Shown here in pieces: positions 17,751 to 26,211 of a stretch of DNA of 64,000 bases (positions are counted from its first letter, which is position 1; every line of letters starts with the position of its first letter). The DNA is from an uncultured Pseudomonadota bacterium. GTDB lineage: Bacteria > Pseudomonadota > Gammaproteobacteria > Steroidobacterales > Woeseiaceae. The stretch covers positions 310,001 to 374,000 of the forward strand of contig CAJXJW010000003.1 of NCBI GenBank assembly GCA_913055625.1, in the 5' to 3' direction. Position numbers and translations under genes: made by a program. The notes beneath the pieces are model-generated. The model had not been told where the DNA came from, did no database searches, and saw only the letters and a program-made list of their open reading frames with translations.

Positions 17751-18407
17751 ATGTACTTGCTCCTGGTCGAAGACGATCTGCCGCTCGGAAATGCGCTGCT
17801 GAAACTGCTGCGCGAGCGCTATCGCGTGCACTGGATCCGCAATCTCACCGCTGCGAGCAGCCACGTCGACACGGCCGAATACGACGCCGTGTTGCTGGAT
17901 ATCGGGCTGCCGGACGGCGATGGCATCGAATGGCTTCGGTCGATGCGAAACCGGGGCTGGCAGACGCCGGTTCTCATTCTCTCGGCCCGCGACTCACTGG
18001 ACGACCGGATTCGGGGCCTGGACACCGGTGCAGACGACTATCTCGTCAAGCCGTTCGAGAAAGAAGAGCTTCTCGCCCGGATTCGGGTACTGTTGCGGCG
18101 CATGGCGGGGTCCGGTCACGGCGTTCTCAGCGTTGGCGACCTCCACTATTCCGTCGACAAGCAGCAGTTCTTCCTGTGTGACGTACCTCTGTCGTTACCC
18201 CAGATGGAATCCCAGATACTCGCCGTGCTGATGCAATCCGGAGAGCGCCCGGTCAGCCGCGAACGACTGACACAGCAACTCTATGGCATTGGCGGCGGCA
18301 CGGACTCGAACACGCTGGACGTGCACATACATACACTGCGGAAGCACATCGGCAAGGATCGGATCCAGACCCTTCGCGGCTTCGGCTACCGGTTGGCCGC
18401 AGTATGA
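17751..18407 (+). CDS. OmpR-family response regulator, QseB/PmrA-like
   Basis: A 218-aa transcription factor. The receiver domain (1-118) has acidic residues in LVEDDLP, the phospho-acceptor Asp in LLDIGLPDGDG, the Thr/Ser position in ILSARD and the Lys in YLVKPFEKEE. Residues ~125-218 are the winged-helix DNA-binding domain, with SNTLDVHIHTLRKHIG and IQTLRGFGYRLA. Length and motif spacing match the QseB/PmrA subgroup. It overlaps the histidine kinase by ATGA. A direct repeat matching this subgroup's operator lies at the end of the kinase gene, so it probably activates the TonB-dependent receptor downstream. Confidence 0.95.
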   Translation: MYLLLVEDDLPLGNALLKLLRERYRVHWIRNLTAASSHVDTAEYDAVLLDIGLPDGDGIEWLRSMRNRGWQTPVLILSARDSLDDRIRGLDTGADDYLVKPFEKEELLARIRVLLRRMAGSGHGVLSVGDLHYSVDKQQFFLCDVPLSLPQMESQILAVLMQSGERPVSRERLTQQLYGIGGGTDSNTLDVHIHTLRKHIGKDRIQTLRGFGYRLAAV

Positions 18408-19708
18408 CAGTCCGCCTGTCTCGCATCGCTGTTCTCCTGGCGCTCGTTCTCGTTCTCACCGCGGTGGGCAGCGCCGTCGCGACGTACGTCGTCGCGAAGC
18501 ATGAGTTCCGTGCCGTTCTGGATCACGACCTGCGCAAGCAGAGCAAGCTCCTGCTCGGCCTCATTCGGAAGGGCCAGTTGTCGCCAGCGGACCCGGATTT
18601 CAACGGCTTGATCGAGAAGGTCTTCCGCTCACAGGACGAAGAGGCCATATGGGTCAACATCTATGACACGGATGCGGAGCAGCACGTCAGCAACTTCGCC
18701 AACGATATTGCATTGGGGCAATCGGACAACGGCAAGATAGAGCTGGAACTGGACGGCAATCGCTGGTACGGCTACCAACGCGCGGACGGCCCGATCGTAG
18801 TTCAACTCCTGCGCAGCGACGACCATCTCGCTGCGGTGCAGGACGAGATTCTCGAGGACATCCAGACGCCCCTCATGATCACGGGCGGACTCAACCTCCT
18901 GATTCTCTTCGCGCTCATCGGCATGACGTTGTGGCCCCTCATACGCCTCGGCCGGGAGATCGAAGAGCGGAGCCCGGAGTCGCTGGCGCCACTCACCGTG
19001 CGCTCTCCGGCGCACGAGGTCATGGTTTTTCGCCAGGCCCTGAACCGGCTCATGAGCGACGTCAACGATGCACTCGGCCGTGAACGGCAGTTCGCCAATG
19101 ACGCCGCCCACGAACTGCGCACACCGCTGACGACGCTGAAGCTCGAGTTGTCCGGCGACCAGCCGGACCTCGGCGTGGTCAAGTCCGAGATCGACCGACT
19201 GGCCGATCTCATCGACCAGCTGCTGACGCTCGCGCGGGTAGACCAGGGGCACTGGCGCCGAAACTTCAAGCCGGTGGATCTCGAAGCCCTGTGTTCAACG
19301 GAACTCGAACGCCTCGAGCCCGGCCTTGTGGACTGCGGCATCACCCTGGAGACGCGGCTCGGGCACGCCCAGGTCCGTGGCGACGAAGTACTGCTTGCCG
19401 TGCTGTTGCAGAATCTCGTCGCCAACGTGCTCAGGCACTGCGGAAGCGGATCCAGGCTGTGCATCGATCTCGCGACCCGGGAAGGCGCCGCCACGCTGCG
19501 CATCGCCGACGACGGACCGGGCATCGATCCCACCCGCCTCGAGAACCTGAATGCCGGTTCGGCGCGCTTCGACAGCCGCGGTGAGGGCCTCGGCCTCGGG
19601 TTGTCGATCTGCCGAAAGATCACGGACCTGCACGGCGCTACCCTGACGTTCAGTCCCAGCCGCGATAGCGAGAGCGGGCTCACGGTCGAGATCCGCTTCC
19701 CGGCTTAA
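18404..19708 (+). CDS. Sensor histidine kinase, QseC/PmrB-like
   Basis: A 434-aa inner-membrane kinase. Two membrane helices (about residues 7-28 and 158-180) flank a periplasmic sensor of ~130 residues. The cytoplasmic part has HisKA with FANDAAHELRTPLTTLKLEL (His near 240), an N box NLVANVLRHC, G1 DDGPGID and G2 GEGLGLGLSICRKI. It is the cognate partner of the upstream response regulator, whose stop it overlaps. The sensor loop holds no obvious acidic metal-binding patch, so the signal is unknown. The QseB-type operator overlaps its own stop codon. Confidence 0.95.
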   Translation: MTVRLSRIAVLLALVLVLTAVGSAVATYVVAKHEFRAVLDHDLRKQSKLLLGLIRKGQLSPADPDFNGLIEKVFRSQDEEAIWVNIYDTDAEQHVSNFANDIALGQSDNGKIELELDGNRWYGYQRADGPIVVQLLRSDDHLAAVQDEILEDIQTPLMITGGLNLLILFALIGMTLWPLIRLGREIEERSPESLAPLTVRSPAHEVMVFRQALNRLMSDVNDALGRERQFANDAAHELRTPLTTLKLELSGDQPDLGVVKSEIDRLADLIDQLLTLARVDQGHWRRNFKPVDLEALCSTELERLEPGLVDCGITLETRLGHAQVRGDEVLLAVLLQNLVANVLRHCGSGSRLCIDLATREGAATLRIADDGPGIDPTRLENLNAGSARFDSRGEGLGLGLSICRKITDLHGATLTFSPSRDSESGLTVEIRFPA

Positions 19709-19720
19709 GCTCGATTTAAG
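19704..19720 (+). promoter_or_regulatory. PmrA/QseB-type operator direct repeat
   Basis: CTTAAG at 19704-19709 and TTTAAG at 19715-19720 form a direct repeat with a 5-base spacer, so the units are 11 bases apart, one helical turn. This fits the known PmrA/QseB-type box. It overlaps the kinase stop codon and precedes a possible -10 (GATACT, 19731-19736) and the TonB-dependent receptor start at 19773. The position overlaps a -35 region, typical for activation by this regulator family. Confidence 0.7.
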
Positions 19721-19772
19721 GTTGGTGCGGGATACTGCGCCCTCGGATCAGGCCCCCTCTCTCAGTCTGCCG

Positions 19773-21857
19773 ATGAAGGAACGACAAATTTCTTGTGAAA
19801 TTATTGTCGCCGTGGCGCGGTGGCGTATTTGGACGCTGCCGCTGCTGCTGTGCGCATTGCCCTTGCAACTCTCCGCCGCGACGCTCGAATCCGGCGGCAC
19901 GCGGGTATTCCCGCTGTCGTGGTTCGAAGCCTCGCAACCGAGAACCGCGCTGGACCTCGTCACTCGCCTGCCCGGCTTCGCGTTCGATAACGGGGACGAC
20001 GACGTTCGCGGCTATGCGGGCAGCGCCGGCAACGTGCTGATCGATGGCAAGCGCCCGGTGTCGAAGTACGGCGATCTCAAGAACGCGCTCAAACGTATTC
20101 CCGCCGACGCCGTCCAGCAGGTGGAGCTGATTCGCGGATCCGCACCGGGCATCGACATGCAGGGCCAGACGGTCATCGCGAACGTGATCCGCCGCGCGGA
20201 AGCATCGGCGACCGTGCGCGCGCTCGTCGCCGCTCGATTCTACGGCGAGGGCGAGGTCCGTCCCGAGGCCCGGATCGAAGGGCTGCGCAGCACGCCGGAC
20301 TATGTGCTGGAAGGCACGCTGCACGCCTACGACGTCGGCAATGACAGCGGCGACGGTTATCGCCGGCGCTACGACACGTCCGGCGCCTTGCTGCGCGATG
20401 CCACGACGCGTACCGACGCCGACACCCAGGGCTTCTCGGCAACGGTCGGCTACGACAGGCCGCTCGGCGGCGGCGACCTGCGCCTCAGCGGCACGCTCGG
20501 CGGCAGCCGCGAGAACGAGGACGAGCGCGTCACCGAGATCTACCCTGCCGCCGAGACAGTCCTGTTCTCAAACCGCGACGAATATTCGAACGCCGAGATC
20601 GGTGTCCAGTACGGGCAAGACGTCGGCACGGCGAGTCGTGCCAATGTCCTGTTCCTGCAACAGCTTCGTCGCTACGACACCGTCGAGACCGAAACGTCGG
20701 ACGGTGGTGTTGCCCGATTCTCGGAGGAAGGGCGCGCCGGCGAGTCGATACTGCGCACCACCGTGCGGACGTCCCTCGCTGGCAGCCGTTCGTTCGAATG
20801 GGGCGGCGAAGCCGCATTCAACTTCCTCGACAGCGATGCCGTCGCAACTGACGACGGCATGCCGGTCGAATTGCCGGTCGCCAGCGTCGACGTCGAAGAG
20901 ACGCGAGGCGAAGTTTTCGGCCGCTACAGCTGGGCGCCGAGCCGAACGCTCACCGCGGAGGTGGGCGCCGCACTCGAAGGCTCGCGCATTCGACAGAGCG
21001 GCGATTCCTCGTCGTCCAAGTCGCTGTCGTACTTCAAGCCGCGCGGGCTGTTCGCATGGCAACCGACCGGCAGCGACCAGGTTCGCGTCTCCGTGCAGCG
21101 CTCCGTCGGCCAGCTGGACTTCGACGACTTCGTCTCTTCGGCAGAGTTGTCCACCGGCACCGTCAATGTCGGCAATGTGGATCTCGAGCCGTCGACCTCG
21201 TGGGATCTGCTTGCGAGCTGGGAACGGCAGATCAGCACCGAAGCGACCTTCATCCTCTCGCTGATGCACTCGCAGATCTCCGACGTTGTGGATATCGCGC
21301 CCGTTTATGCCGACACGGACGGCGACGGCGTGCTCGAAACCTACCAGGGCGTCGGCAACATCGGCGACGGATCGCAAAGCGAGATCGAGCTGGACCTGAA
21401 CCTGCCGCTCGACAACCTCGGCATCCCTGGCGGACTGCTACAGGGCAGTGTCGCCTACGGGGTGTCCTCGGTGACGGACCCGGTCACCGGCGAAGACCGG
21501 CGCATCAGCGGCGTCGAGTACCCCTGGGACGGCAGCATCGCGTTCACGCAGGACCTGCCGGAGCGACGCCTGCGCTGGGGCGTGTCGATGCCCTTCGGCG
21601 ACTCGGAGCCTCAATACCGGGTCAGCGAGGTCCGCGTCGAGGAAAAAAACCTGCGCATGGACATGTTCGCCGAGTACTTCCCGAGCCCCGACTGGGCCTT
21701 CGGCCTCTCGTTCCAGAACCTGGCGAAACGGGAGCGGATGCTGACGCGGGAGTTCTACGACGCGCCGCGCGATACCGGCAACGTCGAGTCCATCGCGGTC
21801 GAACAACTACGGACCGAGCCCCACATCCGGCTGTACGCGCAGCGCGACTTTCGATAG
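19773..21857 (+). CDS. TonB-dependent receptor-like outer membrane protein
   Basis: About 694 aa. A signal segment (WTLPLLLCALPLQLSAA) is followed by a plug domain containing ALDLVTRLPGF, AGNVLIDGKRP and VQQVELIRGSAPGIDMQG. A long beta-barrel of alternating polar and aromatic strands follows, ending in RLYAQRDFR. It would import a ligand across the outer membrane using TonB energy. No clear TonB box is seen at the N-terminus. The ATG at 19773 is preferred; TTG or GTG near 19722 would add a poor leader. It lies directly behind the two-component genes and their operator, so its expression is probably signal-dependent. Its last 51 bases overlap the convergent LamG gene. Confidence 0.88.
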   Translation: MKERQISCEIIVAVARWRIWTLPLLLCALPLQLSAATLESGGTRVFPLSWFEASQPRTALDLVTRLPGFAFDNGDDDVRGYAGSAGNVLIDGKRPVSKYGDLKNALKRIPADAVQQVELIRGSAPGIDMQGQTVIANVIRRAEASATVRALVAARFYGEGEVRPEARIEGLRSTPDYVLEGTLHAYDVGNDSGDGYRRRYDTSGALLRDATTRTDADTQGFSATVGYDRPLGGGDLRLSGTLGGSRENEDERVTEIYPAAETVLFSNRDEYSNAEIGVQYGQDVGTASRANVLFLQQLRRYDTVETETSDGGVARFSEEGRAGESILRTTVRTSLAGSRSFEWGGEAAFNFLDSDAVATDDGMPVELPVASVDVEETRGEVFGRYSWAPSRTLTAEVGAALEGSRIRQSGDSSSSKSLSYFKPRGLFAWQPTGSDQVRVSVQRSVGQLDFDDFVSSAELSTGTVNVGNVDLEPSTSWDLLASWERQISTEATFILSLMHSQISDVVDIAPVYADTDGDGVLETYQGVGNIGDGSQSEIELDLNLPLDNLGIPGGLLQGSVAYGVSSVTDPVTGEDRRISGVEYPWDGSIAFTQDLPERRLRWGVSMPFGDSEPQYRVSEVRVEEKNLRMDMFAEYFPSPDWAFGLSFQNLAKRERMLTREFYDAPRDTGNVESIAVEQLRTEPHIRLYAQRDFR

Positions 21858-22793
21858 TCCGCCCCGGGGCTTCGCACCGTAGCGTGCGTACAGCAGCTCG
21901 ACCTGCTCCGGACCGAGTGAGCGCCCGTAGAACAAGATGTCGTCGAAGCGCCCGTTGAACGGGTTGCGCTCTTGCGTGTTCTGCGGGTAACTGCCGCCGA
22001 TCTTGATGCCGTTCGGCAGGCTCGGCGAACTCATGTCCGGCTCGGGTTCACCACCCACCTGCCAGCGGTCTTCGTCCGAAGTGTACGCCGCCGGCAATGC
22101 CACGCCGTTCCGGTACAGCGCCATCGTGCCGTTGTCGAAGTCGAACGTGGCGGCGATGTGCGTCCACGCGCCGATCGGCAGCAGCGCTTCCCACGGGCCG
22201 TCGGCGACGAGCAGCAGCGATTCGCCATCGTCGAAGCGCCGGCCCAGCGCGACGAGCCGCAACTCGCCGTTTACCGTGATGATCTCCAGCAACGCGCGAA
22301 CCAGGTGGCCTTCCGACGTGCCCGACAGCAGGCCGAACAGGCCGACCGCGCCGAACCGGTCGTCGGGGTCCTCGGTCGTCGAGTTCGGGCTCGGGTGGTG
22401 CCCGGTGGGTTTCACCCACCCGGCCAGCGTGATGCCGTCGACCGCGCTGAATGCTGCCAGCGAGGCCACGCCGTCCGCCTCGAAAACGCCGGCCTTCCAG
22501 TCATCGTTGCCGGCCCTGCCCGGGTTGACCTGGCGGGTTTCGAGCGCCATTCCCGCGCCGGGATAGGCTTCGTCGGCAACGCGCATCGCGCCGCCGCCGT
22601 TGACGAGCCACAGTGGCGTGCCCGAACTTCCCTGGTCACGCTCCGTCGACACATCGTTCTCATCGGGGTGATCGAAGTCGTAGTGCGCGACCGGCCCGGC
22701 CGGGTTGTCGCAGTCGCAAACCGCCGCCGGGGCCACACCCGGGCCGGCGAGACAGAGAAGCGCAGTGACGCACCTGGCGTAGCTCCCGATCAT
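21807..22793 (-). CDS. Exported LamG/concanavalin A-like domain protein
   Basis: A 328-aa exported protein with signal peptide ending GVAPAA. The mature part begins CDCDNPAGPVAHYDFDHPD and forms one LamG-type jelly-roll domain. Typical elements are FSAVDGITLAGWVKP, GAWTHIAATFDFDNGTMALY and GRFDDILFYGRSLGPEQVELLY. Such domains bind or act on glycans at the cell surface. It may simply be a carbohydrate-binding protein, since no enzyme domain is attached. It reads toward the TonB-dependent receptor gene and overlaps it by 51 bases at the 3' ends. Confidence 0.86.
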   Translation of the reverse strand: MIGSYARCVTALLCLAGPGVAPAAVCDCDNPAGPVAHYDFDHPDENDVSTERDQGSSGTPLWLVNGGGAMRVADEAYPGAGMALETRQVNPGRAGNDDWKAGVFEADGVASLAAFSAVDGITLAGWVKPTGHHPSPNSTTEDPDDRFGAVGLFGLLSGTSEGHLVRALLEIITVNGELRLVALGRRFDDGESLLLVADGPWEALLPIGAWTHIAATFDFDNGTMALYRNGVALPAAYTSDEDRWQVGGEPEPDMSSPSLPNGIKIGGSYPQNTQERNPFNGRFDDILFYGRSLGPEQVELLYARYGAKPRGGLSKVALRVQPDVGLGP

Positions 22794-22989
22794 CCGGCAA
22801 GGCTGAGCTACGCGGGGACCCGCGTCAACCGGTCAGCGGCGGCAATCCATGCGCCGCAGGGAGGCACTTGTCCTGTTCGAAAAACCTGCGCGATTCCGCG
22901 CCGGAGCACGGTGCCTGGCAAACGCTCTCGACCGGCGAAGCGGCCGGCGACGATGAGGAACCGCGCGCATTTCGTTATCATGGTCCACG

Positions 22990-24042
22990 ATGGCTGCGAC
23001 TCGACGCTCCTCTTCCGCGCGGCAGGCCCTGCCCCGATACCGCTGGGCCGACTACGACGACGACGCGCTCCTCGACCTGCGCTTCAGCAGCCTTCGGCTC
23101 CGGCTGCGCAACAGCCTGTTCTGGCCGGACATCGAACGCCTGAACGGCGAGCTCGAACGCCGCGGCCTGCGCTTTCGGCCGCACGTGTGGATGTCCACCG
23201 AATGGTTCTCGCCGGACGGCGTGCCGGGATTCGCCGTGCCGTTCTACCTCGCCCACCCGCGCCTGAAACAGCTCGAGCGCAACATGATGGGCGACGTCGA
23301 AGGCGGCAGCCGCAAATGGCGCATGCGCATCCTCCGTCACGAAACCGGCCACGCGATCGACAACGCGTACGCGCTGCGCCGGCGCGCGGACTGGCGCCGC
23401 GTGTTCGGGCGAGCGTCCGCGCCCTATCCCGACGATTACTCGCCGCGCCCCAGCAGCCGCCGCCACGTGCTGCACCTCGGCCACTGGTACGCACAGAGCC
23501 ACCCCACCGAGGATTTCGCGGAGACCTTCGCCGTGTGGATGCAGCCCAAGGCCCGCTGGCGCCGCGACTACGCCGACTGGCCGGCGCTGCGCAAGCTGGA
23601 ATACGTCGACGAGTTGATGGAAGGCGTCTCGGCGGGGATACCTCGGAGGCGCAATCGCAACGTCGTGGAGCCGCTCTCCCGGGTCGACCAGACGCTGCGT
23701 GAACATTACGACCAGAAGAAGGAACGCTACGGCGGCGCGGAGCGACGCTACGACCGTTGGATGGCGCGCGTCTTCGTGGCGCGGGCCCGGAAACCGCGCG
23801 GACTCGCCGCCAGCCGCTTCGTGCGCGAGATCGAACCGCAACTCCGGCGCCTGCTCGAACGGAGGGCGCGACTGCACCCATATTTCGTCGACCACGCGAT
23901 CCGCACGGTACGCCAGCGGAGCCGCGCACTCGATCTCGTCCTGCGCGGACCGCGGCGCGATGCGAAGCGGCCCGTCGTGCGCCTGCACGAGCGGATCGTC
24001 CTCGACGTACTGCAACGGAACCGGGAGAACTACGCGCTATGA
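22990..24042 (+). CDS. Putative zinc-binding metallopeptidase
   Basis: A 350-aa cytoplasmic protein with no signal peptide. The zincin motif is HETGHAID near residue 118, and the segment HPTEDFAETFAVWM near 172 supplies a plausible third ligand and the conserved Glu. The protein is very Arg-rich, especially its C-terminal half. It matches a family of putative zinc-binding metallopeptidases that sit next to D-Ala-D-Ala ligase-like ATP-grasp genes, and such a gene follows here with an ATGA overlap. The substrate is unknown. The pairing suggests modification and processing of a peptide or cell-wall fragment. Confidence 0.8.
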   Translation: MAATRRSSSARQALPRYRWADYDDDALLDLRFSSLRLRLRNSLFWPDIERLNGELERRGLRFRPHVWMSTEWFSPDGVPGFAVPFYLAHPRLKQLERNMMGDVEGGSRKWRMRILRHETGHAIDNAYALRRRADWRRVFGRASAPYPDDYSPRPSSRRHVLHLGHWYAQSHPTEDFAETFAVWMQPKARWRRDYADWPALRKLEYVDELMEGVSAGIPRRRNRNVVEPLSRVDQTLREHYDQKKERYGGAERRYDRWMARVFVARARKPRGLAASRFVREIEPQLRRLLERRARLHPYFVDHAIRTVRQRSRALDLVLRGPRRDAKRPVVRLHERIVLDVLQRNRENYAL

Positions 24043-25070
24043 AACGTCGTCGCATCGTGCTGCTGACGCACGAGTCGCTCGTTCCGCCGGAAACGACGGA
24101 AGGGCTGACCGAGGCCCAGATCGACCCGTTCCGCACGGAGTACAACGTGTACTCGACACTGTGCAATCTCGGCCACCACGTCCGCGTGCTCGGTATCGGC
24201 GACCGGCTCTCCACGCTTCGCGAGACGATTCGTGAGTGGAAGCCGCACGTCGTCTTCAACCTGCTGGAGGAGTTCTCGGGCATCGCCTCCTACGATCAGC
24301 ACGTCGTCGCGTACCTGGAGATGATCCGGCAGCGCTACACCGGCTGCAATCCGCGCGGCCTGATGCTGTCGCGTGACAAGGTACTGACGAAGCAGGTGCT
24401 GGCCTGGCACCGCATCGCGACGCCGGCGTTCCACCTGTTCCCGTTCGGCAAGCGCTTCATCGAGCCGAAGAAGCTCATGTTCCCGCTGTTCGTGAAGTCG
24501 GCGACCGAGGACGCCTCGTTCGGCATCGCACAGGCCTCCATCGTCGACGACATGAAGAGTCTCCGCGAGCGCGTCGAGTTCATTCACGACCACGTGCAGA
24601 GCGACGCACTCGTCGAGGAGTACATCGACGGCCGGGAGCTGTACGTCGGCGTGCTCGGCAACACGCGCCTCACCACGTTCCCGGTGTGGGAGATCGACTT
24701 CGGCACGTCGAACAAGGGGCGCGCCGGTATCGCGACGCGACGCGTCAAGTGGGACCGCAAGTACCAGGTGAAACACGGCATCAAGACCGGGCCGGCGCCG
24801 GGGCTCTCGGACGCCGACCAGCAGCGCCTGGTCCGGCTCGCCAAGCGCATCTACCGGGCGCTGCACATCAGCGGCTATGCACGCATCGACCTGCGCATGC
24901 GCGAGGACGGCAGCGTCATGCTGCTCGAGGCCAATGCCAACCCCGACCTCACGTTCGGGGAGGACTTCGCCGAGTCCGCGGAGTCAACGGGCGTGAGCTA
25001 CGACTCGCTGATCCAGCGCATCGTCAACCTCGGAATGTCGTACCTGCCGGAGTGGCGCATGTACGAATAG
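24039..25070 (+). CDS. ATP-grasp ligase, D-alanine-D-alanine ligase-like
   Basis: A 343-aa ATP-dependent ligase. The N-terminal ~120 residues are Rossmann-like (RIVLLTHESLVPPE, then HVVFNLLEEFSGIASYDQHV). The ATP-grasp core has FVKSATEDASFGIAQAS, LVEEYIDGRELYVGVLGN and the metal-binding end VMLLEANANPDLTFGEDFA. The fold is that of D-Ala-D-Ala ligases but the sequence is clearly divergent, so the substrate is probably another amino acid or peptide. It is translationally coupled to the metallopeptidase. A dedicated peptide-tailoring pathway is a reasonable inference. Confidence 0.85.
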   Translation: MKRRRIVLLTHESLVPPETTEGLTEAQIDPFRTEYNVYSTLCNLGHHVRVLGIGDRLSTLRETIREWKPHVVFNLLEEFSGIASYDQHVVAYLEMIRQRYTGCNPRGLMLSRDKVLTKQVLAWHRIATPAFHLFPFGKRFIEPKKLMFPLFVKSATEDASFGIAQASIVDDMKSLRERVEFIHDHVQSDALVEEYIDGRELYVGVLGNTRLTTFPVWEIDFGTSNKGRAGIATRRVKWDRKYQVKHGIKTGPAPGLSDADQQRLVRLAKRIYRALHISGYARIDLRMREDGSVMLLEANANPDLTFGEDFAESAESTGVSYDSLIQRIVNLGMSYLPEWRMYE

Positions 25071-25133
25071 TGCCGAGCGCTTGCCCGCAAAAGCGCCTAT
25101 AGTCGGCGTGGATCGATCAAACGGACCCCGACC

Positions 25134-25805
25134 TTGCTGCCGACACTCTCCGCCGACGAAGCGCGCGTCATCGGCTCGCTCATCGAAAAGTCCCTCGTCA
25201 CACCCGACCAGTACCCGCTGACGCTGAATGCGCTGGTCAATGCCTGCAACCAGAAATCCAGCCGTAGCCCGGTGACGTCCTACACGAAGGGCGAGGTCCA
25301 GCGCTTCGTGCGGCAACTGAGTGATCGCAGCCTGGTGCGTATCAACGAAAATTTCCGCAGCGGCATCGAGAAATACCAACAGACGTTCTGCAACACGCGC
25401 TACGGCGATCTCAGGTTCGACGGCGCGGAACTCGCGCTCGTATGCGTACTCCTGCTCCGCGGGCCACAGACGCCGGGCGAGTTGCGCACGAACTGCCGCA
25501 GGCTGCACGACTTCGCCGACAATGACGCCGTCGTCGAGGCGCTGGACCGGCTCGCCGGGCACGCCGCCGGGCCGGTCATCGCCCGGCTGCCACGGACACC
25601 CGGCCGTCGCGATTCGGAATACATGCACCGCTTCAGCGGTGACGACCTGCCCGTGGACAATGAGCCCGCCGCGCCGGCACCGACCCCCGCTCCAGCGCAG
25701 GAACGGCGCTCGGCGCCGGATCTCGAAGCCCGGGTATCACGCCTCGAAGTCGAGGTGGCGGAACTGCGCCGTCTGCTGGACGAGAGACAGGCCGGAGAGA
25801 CCTGA
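25134..25805 (+). CDS. yceH: YceH-like protein (DUF480, UPF0502)
   Basis: A 223-aa protein of the YceH family, which has two winged-helix domains and no settled function. The hallmark N-terminal segments are LSADEARVIGSLIEKSLVTP, DQYPLTLNALVNACNQKSSR and a later RGPQTPGELRTN. The C-terminal part is a Pro/Ala linker followed by a short coiled coil (LEARVSRLEVEVAELRRLL). The start is TTG at 25134, needed to keep the family's usual N-terminus. A TATAGT element at 25099 could be its -10. It is an isolated gene, conserved mainly in Gammaproteobacteria. Confidence 0.9.
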   Translation: MLPTLSADEARVIGSLIEKSLVTPDQYPLTLNALVNACNQKSSRSPVTSYTKGEVQRFVRQLSDRSLVRINENFRSGIEKYQQTFCNTRYGDLRFDGAELALVCVLLLRGPQTPGELRTNCRRLHDFADNDAVVEALDRLAGHAAGPVIARLPRTPGRRDSEYMHRFSGDDLPVDNEPAAPAPTPAPAQERRSAPDLEARVSRLEVEVAELRRLLDERQAGET

Positions 25806-25822
25806 AACTCTCCCGACCAGCC

Positions 25823-26002
25823 CTAGTGGTCGTCGAGCTCGCCCTTGTCGTAGCGCTTGAGAAAGCGCTTGATGAACCGCCGCACCTCGCGTGCCGCGGA
25901 TGAGTCGAGGTCCTGGCACGCGTCGATGAAGCGGTCGCGCTGGTCCTTCGGAAGGCGCAACACCAGCTGGGCGTCTTTTTTCTTCTTATCCTTCCGGGAC
26001 AT
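25823..26002 (-). CDS. Small ribbon-helix-helix-like protein
   Basis: A 59-aa basic protein. After a Lys-rich N-terminus (MSRKDKKKKDA) comes QLVLRLPKDQRDRFIDACQD, a beta strand then helix pattern typical of ribbon-helix-helix (Arc/CopG/ParD-like) DNA-binding proteins. A second helix with REVRRFIKRFLKRYDKG follows. No toxin gene accompanies it, so it is more likely a stand-alone regulator than an antitoxin. It is divergent from an exported protein across an unusually AT-rich region holding several TATAC inverted repeats, which could be its operator. Confidence 0.7.
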   Translation of the reverse strand: MSRKDKKKKDAQLVLRLPKDQRDRFIDACQDLDSSAAREVRRFIKRFLKRYDKGELDDH

Positions 26003-26056
26003 GCGTTGTCGGCTTCCTGTGAGTCGGGCGGCTGACAGACCGAGTCGTCGAGCCAT

Positions 26057-26190
26057 TGTATATACGAATGATAGGCGATGCGTGGCCGCACGTGGCAAGC
26101 CCGTTAACAAATCCGTGACGTTGCGCACAGCACGTCGCCCGCCGCAGGTAGTATACATAGACATTACAAATGATGTACTATGTATATACA
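26057..26190. promoter_or_regulatory. AT-rich inverted-repeat operator region
   Basis: TGTATATAC occurs twice, at 26057-26065 and 26181-26189. GTATACATAG (26151-26160) faces CTATGTATA (26178-26186) as inverted copies around a short spacer. The stretch is far more AT-rich than its surroundings and lies between the divergent small RHH-like gene and the exported protein gene. Repeated short palindromes are typical operators for RHH regulators. That they bind this protein is inference. Confidence 0.45.
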
Positions 26191-26211
26191 TTCTCTGGCA
26201 GGAGTACAGTC

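Noticed and set aside
25970-25990. Poly-T/poly-A run as a terminator
   Set aside because: The run encodes the Lys-rich start of the RHH-like protein and no stem precedes it on either strand.
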